9,674 nucleotides of DNA from Massilia sp. UBA2709 (lineage in GTDB: Bacteria; Pseudomonadota; Gammaproteobacteria; Burkholderiales; Burkholderiaceae_D): the NCBI GenBank assembly GCA_002354135.1, contig DEKZ01000110.1, positions 1 to 9,674 on the forward strand, in the 5' to 3' direction. Positions 4,966-9,674 of the stretch are shown here, in pieces. The position numbers were made by a program, and so were the translations under genes. A model generated the notes under the pieces. That model ran no database searches. It saw only the letters and a program-made list of their open reading frames with translations, and was not told the DNA's origin. Each line of letters opens with the position of its first letter. Position 1 is the stretch's first letter.

Positions 4966-6323
4966 GCCGCAATACCCTGACGTTCGTAAACCACGCATGT
5001 TTCCAGGTGCGCAGCGACAGCGCGCTGCTGCTGGTCGATCCCTGGCTGGAAGGTCCCGTCTTCAACAACGGCTGGAGCCTGGTCGACCAGTCGACCAGCA
5101 ATGCCGCGACGGTCGAAGAGCTCAACCGTGCCGGCGTGCCCGTCTACATCTGGTTCTCCCACGAGCACCCGGACCATTTCTCGATTTCCTTCATCAAGAA
5201 ATTCAAGGAAGCCTTCCACGGCATCGCCACCTTCCTGTACCGGCACACGCTCGACAAGCGCGTGGTCGACTTCCTGCGCCGCAACGGGCTCGAGGTGAAG
5301 GAGTGCGAGGAAGGCAAGCCGGTGGCGCTGGGCAGCGACATGCGCATCACCGTGTTTCCCTACAGCGAGGGCGATTCCTGGTGCGTGATCGAGTCGGGCG
5401 GGCGCACCATCCTCAACCTCAACGATTGCGTGGTCAACTCGGCGGCCCGCTGCCAGGCGGTCAAGGCAAAACTCGACACGGTTTCCCCACGCGTGGACCT
5501 GATGCTGACCCAATTCGGCTACGCCAGCTGGGTCGGCAATCCCGAAGAGCTGGCGAAGCACCAGGCCGCCGCTGCCGACAAGATCGAACGCATCGCGCTG
5601 CAGATCGACCATCTGCAGCCGGCGCTGGTGGTGCCCTTCGCCTCGTTCGTGTATTTCAGCCATCCCGAGAACGCCTACCTGAACGAGGGGCAGAATTCGC
5701 CGCGCGCCATTGCCGACGCGCCGCGCCTGGCGCGCCACGCCTCGCTGATACGCTTCCTCCAGCCGGGCAGCGTGGTCGACCTCGACAAGGACACGCCCGC
5801 CAGTCTCGCAGGCGAGCACGAACGCGCCCTGGCGCACTGGATGACGCTGAAGGAAAAGGGCCATGCGCTGTTGCCCGCCCCGCCGGTCGCGGCGCTGGAC
5901 GAGGTCGAGGCGGCGTTCGTGAAGTACCGGGAAACGCTCGCGGCCAGCCTGCACGGGCTGCCGGGCCTGCTCGAAACGACGGGCCGCATCGTGCCGCTCG
6001 TAATTCACTTGTCCGACCTGCAGCAGACGGTGAAGTGCTCGTATCGCAAAGGCCTCACCAGGCTCGACGCCAACGCCCCCTGGCACGTGTCCATGAGCTC
6101 GGGGAACGCCATTTTCCTGTTCAAGAACGAATACGGCTTCGACACCACCATGGTGAACGGCCGCTTCCGGGTCGGCCAGCCGGGCGCCGCGTCGAGCTTC
6201 AGCCGCTTCTTCCTGCCGCAGCGCATGGCCAAGAATGGCTACGACAAGCGCCATCCGCTGGCGACGCTGCGCTACCTCGTCGCCAGCGTGCTGGCGCGGA
6301 TGGGCCGGCAGGCGCCAGGGTGA
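4962..6323 (+). CDS. MBL-fold metallohydrolase, UlaG/CMAH-like, with C-terminal extension
   Basis: A 453-residue metallo-beta-lactamase-fold protein. An N-terminal FVNHACFQV (8-16) and LLLVDPWLEGPVFNNGW (22-38) match the start of the UlaG-like branch that includes CMP-N-acetylneuraminate hydroxylase-like and NAPE-PLD-like proteins. The metal motif HEHPDH (67-72) satisfies HxHxDH, and ILNLNDCVV (150-158) supplies a likely bridging Asp155. PFASFVYFSHPENAYLNEGQN (225-245) is typical of the CMAH-like group. Residues about 340-440 form a second region (VIHLSDLQQ, WHVSMSSGNAIFLF) that I cannot name. No Rieske Cys-His motif is seen. A strong ribosome-binding site, GGGGGAG, sits five bases before the ATG at 4962, which overlaps the flavin reductase stop. 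No signal peptide is evident, so it is probably cytosolic. The fold is secure; the substrate is unknown. Confidence 0.87.
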   Translation: MSRNTLTFVNHACFQVRSDSALLLVDPWLEGPVFNNGWSLVDQSTSNAATVEELNRAGVPVYIWFSHEHPDHFSISFIKKFKEAFHGIATFLYRHTLDKRVVDFLRRNGLEVKECEEGKPVALGSDMRITVFPYSEGDSWCVIESGGRTILNLNDCVVNSAARCQAVKAKLDTVSPRVDLMLTQFGYASWVGNPEELAKHQAAAADKIERIALQIDHLQPALVVPFASFVYFSHPENAYLNEGQNSPRAIADAPRLARHASLIRFLQPGSVVDLDKDTPASLAGEHERALAHWMTLKEKGHALLPAPPVAALDEVEAAFVKYRETLAASLHGLPGLLETTGRIVPLVIHLSDLQQTVKCSYRKGLTRLDANAPWHVSMSSGNAIFLFKNEYGFDTTMVNGRFRVGQPGAASSFSRFFLPQRMAKNGYDKRHPLATLRYLVASVLARMGRQAPG

Positions 6324-6373
6324 TTGGTTCAGGCCGGTGCTCCACGCGCACGCGTACCCGTAAGGGAGCAGTG

Positions 6374-6413
6374 AAAAAGAAAAAGGCACCTGCATTCACA
6401 CTGCAGGTGCCTT
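6374..6413 (-). terminator. Intrinsic terminator of the cyd operon
   Basis: A perfect 12-base-pair stem, AAGGCACCTGCA (6383-6394) with TGCAGGTGCCTT (6402-6413), and a 7-base loop. Read on the minus strand it is followed by TTTTTCTTTTT (6384-6374), a strong U tract, so it ends transcripts coming from cydX. In the plus direction only TT follows the stem, so it should stop the MBL gene's transcript less efficiently, although it is the only candidate there. Confidence 0.9.
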
Positions 6414-6490
6414 GAGGATCGGTCTCATAAGATTTTCTTCTTCAAGCCGATGACACATCAGCTTTGCTTATGCAACCGGACAGGCTTCAT

Positions 6491-6507
6491 GCCGCCTGAG
6501 CGGCGGC
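6491..6507 (-). other. Small GC hairpin after cydX
   Basis: GCCGCC (6491-6496) and GGCGGC (6502-6507) make a 6-base-pair stem with a 5-base loop, 13 bases beyond the cydX stop. No U tract follows on the minus strand. The rest of 6414-6520 shows no supported gene. Confidence 0.35.
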
Positions 6508-6520
6508 GTAGTCCGCGCGA

Positions 6521-6631
6521 TCAGGCCTTCATTTTGCGCTTGTCCTCATCCACCAGCTCGAACCACATCGCGTTCAGCACCGCGAAAGCGGCCGCCAGCG
6601 GCAGGCCGAGGATCCAGGCGAAATACCACAT
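6521..6631 (-). CDS. cydX: Cytochrome bd oxidase small subunit CydX
   Basis: A 36-residue membrane peptide that stabilises the CydAB haem site in cytochrome bd. It begins MWYFAWILGLPLAAAFAVLN, and the rest reads AMWFELVDEDKRKMKA. One membrane helix covers about residues 3-23, with the conserved N-terminal MWYFAWILG and a Glu/Asp-rich stretch followed by a basic tail, all characteristic of CydX (about 37 residues in E. coli). The ATG at 6631 is preceded by AAAGGAG at good spacing, a strong ribosome-binding site. It lies 24 bases after cydB and shares its transcript. At this length an automatic gene caller could miss it. Confidence 0.95.
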   Translation of the reverse strand: MWYFAWILGLPLAAAFAVLNAMWFELVDEDKRKMKA

Positions 6632-6655
6632 GATCAGACTCCTTTGTCTCGTTGA

Positions 6656-7810
6656 TTAATAAGCGTGGCCCTTGCCGTCGCGGATGCCGGCTGCGTCGAC
6701 CTTGCCCCACAAGACCTTGTAGACCCAGCTGGTGTAGCCGATGATGAGCGGCAAGAAGATGCAGCTGCCGACCAGCATGATGAACAGCGTCAGGTGGCTG
6801 GACGACGAATCCCATACCGTCAGGCTCGCCGCGGCCTGGATCGAGGACGGCAGGATGAAGGGGAACATCGAGGCGCCCACGCTGAGGATGATGCCGGCGA
6901 TCGACAGGCTGCTGAACACCATGGTCAGGCCTTCCCAGCGGCGCGCCAGGCCGAGCAGGGCCAGCAAGGCGCCGGCAAAGCCCAGGACCGGGGCAGCCAG
7001 GGTCCACGGATGCGCCGCGTAGTTGGCGAACCAGGCGCCGCCCTCCTCTTGCACGGTCTTGAACAGCGGGTTCGAGGCGCCCGTGGTGACGATCTCGCTG
7101 GTGATGCGGTAGCCGTCGACAAAGCTCCACAGGGCCCAGCCGGCCAGCGCGTACAGCACCACGACGGCGACGGCGGCGCGCATGCCCCAGTTGCGGGCGC
7201 GCCAGGCGATGGCGCCGTCGGTCTTCAGCGCCAGCCAGCTGGCGCCATGCATCACCAGCATCGCCACCGAGACCAGCCCGCACAGCAGCGCGAAGGGGTT
7301 GAGCAGGCCGAAGAAGCTGCCCTCATAGAAGATCTGCATGTCGGGCGCCAGTCGGAACGGCACACCCTGCAGCACATTGCCCATGGCGACGCCGAAGATC
7401 AGCGAAGGCACGAAGCCGCCCACGAACAGCAGCCAGTCCCAGGTCGCGCGCCAGCGCGGGTCGTCGCGCTTGCTGCGGTACTTGAAGCCGACCGGGCGCA
7501 GGATCAGCGCCAGCAGCACCGCGAACATGGCGAGATAGAAACCCGAGAACGAGACCGCGTAGAGCTGCGGCCAGGCGGCGAAGATGGCGCCGCCGCCCAG
7601 CACCAGCCAGACCTGGTTGCCTTCCCAGACCGGGCCGATGGAGTTGATGACGACCCGGCGTTCGAGATCGTTTTTGGCGACGAAAGGCAGCAGCGTGCCG
7701 GTGCCGAGGTCGAAGCCGTCGGTGACCGCGAAGGCGATCAGCAGCACGCCCAGCAGCACCCACCAGATGACGCGCAACACGTCGTAGTCGAGCAGTGTAT
7801 GAAGAATCAT
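6656..7810 (-). CDS. cydB: Cytochrome bd quinol oxidase subunit II
   Basis: Membrane subunit of the bd-type quinol oxidase, which reduces oxygen to water with electrons from quinol without pumping protons. The protein has 384 residues, close to the E. coli length. Visible motifs are the N-terminal LRVIWWVLLGVLLIAFAVTDGFDLG (12-36, first helix with Asp31 and Asp34), the family signature GPVWEGNQVWLVLGGG (59-74), then FSGFYLAMFAVLLALILRPVGF (88-109). Several further hydrophobic helices follow, ending near LPLIIGYTSWVYKVLWGKV. The ATG at 7810 lies six bases after the cydA stop; its ribosome-binding site (GGAG) falls within the last cydA codons, so translation is probably coupled. It is intact, with no missing motif noticed. 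Confidence 0.97.
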   Translation of the reverse strand: MILHTLLDYDVLRVIWWVLLGVLLIAFAVTDGFDLGTGTLLPFVAKNDLERRVVINSIGPVWEGNQVWLVLGGGAIFAAWPQLYAVSFSGFYLAMFAVLLALILRPVGFKYRSKRDDPRWRATWDWLLFVGGFVPSLIFGVAMGNVLQGVPFRLAPDMQIFYEGSFFGLLNPFALLCGLVSVAMLVMHGASWLALKTDGAIAWRARNWGMRAAVAVVVLYALAGWALWSFVDGYRITSEIVTTGASNPLFKTVQEEGGAWFANYAAHPWTLAAPVLGFAGALLALLGLARRWEGLTMVFSSLSIAGIILSVGASMFPFILPSSIQAAASLTVWDSSSSHLTLFIMLVGSCIFLPLIIGYTSWVYKVLWGKVDAAGIRDGKGHAY

Positions 7811-7816
7811 GATTGT

Positions 7817-9415
7817 TTACTCCGCGGTGATGAGATTGACGTTGTGCGGGGTGGCGAGCGGCTTGACCGCGCCATGGCCGGTAAGGTCGTCAGGCTCGGG
7901 CCCCTTGCGGATGGCTTTGAGCATCAGCTTCATCTCGACCACGATCAGGATGGTGTACAGCACGACGAAGCCGAGCAGCGTGCCGAGGACGGTCGAGATG
8001 CCGAGGTTCGACACCGCGACGGCGGTCGGCAGCACGCCTTCGATGGCCCAGGGCTGGCGGCCCAGTTCGGCCACGATCCAGCCGGCTTCGGCGGCCACCC
8101 AGGGCAGCGGCAGCGACCACACGGCCAGCTTCAGCAGCCAGGGATAGGCGTCCAGGCGGCGGCGCGCCGACAGGATGAAGAAGGTGGCGCTCAAGACGAT
8201 GAAATAGATGCCCAGCGCGACCATCACGCGGAAGGACCAGAACAGCGGCGCCACCTGCGGCACGGTGTCGTTGGCGGCCTGGGCGATCTGCGCCGCGCTT
8301 GCCTGGCGCGGATCGTCGACGTAGCGCTTCAGGAGCAGCGCATAGCCCAGCTTCTGGCCGTGCTCCTCGAACCTGGCCTGCAGGTCGGCCGGGACCGGTC
8401 CCTTGCCGCCCAGGGCGCGGATCTTTTCGAGGGCGTCATAGGCCAGGATGCCTTCGCGGATGCGCACCTCGGCCAGCTTCACCAGTTCGTGGATGCCGGG
8501 AATTTCGGTGTCCAGCGAACGGGTGCCGATCAGGCCCATGACCCAGGGGATGTGGATTGCGTAATGGGTCTCGCGCGCTTCCTGGTCGGGGAAGCCGAAG
8601 GCGGTGAAGGCGGCCGGCGCCGGCTCGGTATGCCACATGGCTTCGATCGCGGCCAGCTTCATCTTCTGGTGTTCGGTCGACAGGTAGCCGCTCTCGTCGC
8701 CCAGCACCACCACCGACAGCGATGCGGCCAGGCCGAAGGAAGCTGCCACCGTCATCGAACGCTTGGCCAGGTCGGCGTGGCGCCCCTTGAGCAGGAACCA
8801 GGCCGAGATGCCGAGCACGAAGAAGGCGGCGATCACGTAGCCGGCCGACACCGTGTGCACGAACTTGGCCTGGGCCACCGGATTCGTCAGCACGGCGAAG
8901 AAGTCGGTCACCTCCATGCGCATGGTCTGCGGATTGAGGGCGGCGCCGACCGGATTCTGCATCCAGCCGTTGGCGATCAGGATCCACAGCGCCGAGAAGT
9001 TGGTGCCGATGGCGGTCAGCCAGGTGACGACCAGGTGGGCGCGCTTCGAGAGGCGGTCCCAGCCGAAAAAGAACAGGCCCACGAAAGTCGCCTCCAGGAA
9101 GAAGGCCATCAGGCCTTCGAGCGCCAGCGGGGCGCCGAAGACGTCGCCGACGTAGTGGCTGTAGTAGCTCCAGTTCATCCCGAACTGGAACTCGATCACG
9201 AGGCCGGTCGAGACGCCGATCGCGAAGTTGATGCCGAACAGGACGCCCCAGAACTTGGTCATCTGGCGCCAGATCGGGCGATCGGTCATCACATAGACCG
9301 TCTCCATGATGGCGACCAGCATCGACAGCCCCAGGGTCAGGGGAACGAACAGGAAGTGGTACAGCGCCGTGAGGGCAAACTGTAGTCGGGAGAGCCCGAC
9401 GACATCGAGATCCAT
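7817..9415 (-). CDS. cydA: Cytochrome bd quinol oxidase subunit I (long Q-loop type)
   Basis: Catalytic subunit carrying haems b558, b595 and d in the inner membrane. It has 532 residues. His20 in LQFALTALYHFLF and His187 in AKFVHTVSAGY correspond to E. coli His19 and His186; Met398 in FWSFRVMVALG corresponds to the Met393 ligand of b558. Glu100 and Glu108 (APLALEGLMAFFLEATF) match the conserved proton-path glutamates. The quinol loop includes GDESGY (239-244) and KMKLAAIEAMW (251-261), with Lys253 and Glu258 at the positions implicated in quinol oxidation; the loop continues through about residue 388, showing the long-Q-loop class as in E. coli cytochrome bd. GRQPW (452-456) is the C-terminal signature. 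The ATG at 9415 has AAAGGA upstream, and it follows cydC by 40 bases. Confidence 0.98.
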   Translation of the reverse strand: MDLDVVGLSRLQFALTALYHFLFVPLTLGLSMLVAIMETVYVMTDRPIWRQMTKFWGVLFGINFAIGVSTGLVIEFQFGMNWSYYSHYVGDVFGAPLALEGLMAFFLEATFVGLFFFGWDRLSKRAHLVVTWLTAIGTNFSALWILIANGWMQNPVGAALNPQTMRMEVTDFFAVLTNPVAQAKFVHTVSAGYVIAAFFVLGISAWFLLKGRHADLAKRSMTVAASFGLAASLSVVVLGDESGYLSTEHQKMKLAAIEAMWHTEPAPAAFTAFGFPDQEARETHYAIHIPWVMGLIGTRSLDTEIPGIHELVKLAEVRIREGILAYDALEKIRALGGKGPVPADLQARFEEHGQKLGYALLLKRYVDDPRQASAAQIAQAANDTVPQVAPLFWSFRVMVALGIYFIVLSATFFILSARRRLDAYPWLLKLAVWSLPLPWVAAEAGWIVAELGRQPWAIEGVLPTAVAVSNLGISTVLGTLLGFVVLYTILIVVEMKLMLKAIRKGPEPDDLTGHGAVKPLATPHNVNLITAE

Positions 9416-9455
9416 GGTGAGATCCTTTCTTTTATTGTTGAGATTACGGTGGGGT

Positions 9456-9674
9456 TCAGTCCTGGCGCAGCCTGGAGAGCGCCGTGTAGTAGCCGGGGTC
9501 GCCGCGCCGCAGGTCGGCCGCGATGCGTCCCTGCTCCATGACGAGCAGGCGCCCGGCCAGTTCGGCCTCGCGCCGCAAGTGGGTCGCGATCAGCAGCGTG
9601 CGCCCCTGCGCCTGGTGCGTAAGGCGCGCCAGCACGTCGGCGGCGGTGGCGCCGTCCAGGCCTTCGGTCGGCTC
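9456..9674 (-). CDS. cydC: CydC, ABC transporter ATPase C-terminal end (runs off the right edge)
   Basis: The last 72 residues of the ATP-binding half of an ABC exporter. The window starts inside the Walker B/D-loop, EPTEGLDGATAADVL, and continues through the switch histidine in TLLIATHLRREAE, then LLVMEQGRIAADLRRGDPGYYTALSRLRQD before the TGA stop. The EPTEGLD form together with the immediate cydA downstream identifies it as CydC rather than another ABC protein. CydDC exports cysteine and glutathione to the periplasm and is required for assembly of cytochrome bd. The rest, and presumably cydD, lie to the right of the window. Assignment to CydC over CydD rests on the motif and the position next to cydA. 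Confidence 0.88.
   Translation of the reverse strand, partial: EPTEGLDGATAADVLARLTHQAQGRTLLIATHLRREAELAGRLLVMEQGRIAADLRRGDPGYYTALSRLRQD

Noticed and set aside
4842..6395. Long open frames on the minus strand (517 codons) and in another plus frame (4922-6415, 497 codons) over the MBL gene
   Set aside because: Both are Arg/Gly/Ala-rich with no motif; the MBL frame has HxHxDH, a ribosome-binding site and the coupled start.
6404..6466. Minus-strand 20-codon frame (MCHRLEEENLMRPILKAPAV) between cydX and the terminator
   Set aside because: There is no convincing ribosome-binding site, it ends inside the terminator stem, and it does not resemble any known small cyd-operon product.
6665..9385. A 906-codon open frame on the plus strand, antisense to cydB and cydA
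   Set aside because: Its translation is low-complexity and rich in Gln, Arg, His, Asp and Gly with no recognisable motif, as expected for the antisense shadow of GC-rich membrane-protein genes. The opposite strand carries unmistakable CydA and CydB with intact haem ligands.

Overview
This 9,674-base window is chromosomal DNA from a high-GC bacterium. It looks like a betaproteobacterium of the order Burkholderiales, most likely family Oxalobacteraceae (Massilia, Telluria or a relative). That placement is inference from the rplU-rpmA-obgE-proB gene order, the divergent ispB and the protein sequences; no database search was run. It is core genome rather than a mobile region: I see no transposase, integrase, phage gene or CRISPR array. 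Genes fill nearly everything, and no gene-free stretch exceeds 300 bases.

Left block (about 1-2,950, all minus strand). Reading along the minus strand: a strong sigma-70-type promoter, rplU (ribosomal protein L21), rpmA (L27), an intrinsic terminator, a striking 98-base inverted repeat, obgE (ribosome-assembly GTPase), a small four-helix membrane protein resembling DUF4345, and proB (glutamate 5-kinase, cut by the window edge). The last three are tightly packed: an 11-base overlap, then a 4-base ATGA overlap.

Middle block (about 3,060-6,325, plus strand). ispB (polyprenyl diphosphate synthase for the ubiquinone side chain) is divergent from rplU. The promoter of tRNA-Pro(CGG) starts inside the last codons of ispB; the tRNA has a leader hairpin and is followed by a strong terminator. 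Next come two translationally coupled genes, a flavin reductase-like split-barrel protein and a UlaG/CMAH-like metallo-beta-lactamase-fold protein. Their joint function is not obvious, and they are the least ordinary gene content here.

Right block (about 6,374-9,674, minus strand). This is a cytochrome bd quinol oxidase operon in transcription order: the 3' end of cydC (ABC exporter needed for bd assembly), cydA, cydB, a 36-residue cydX, and an intrinsic terminator. IspB (quinone tail) and CydABX (quinol oxidase) both serve quinone-linked respiration, but they lie in separate, opposed transcription units and nothing in the sequence shows co-regulation.

The most interesting points are the inverted repeat before obgE, whose inner boxes match the integron attC core consensus but whose overall fold does not, and the uncharacterised flavin reductase/MBL gene pair.
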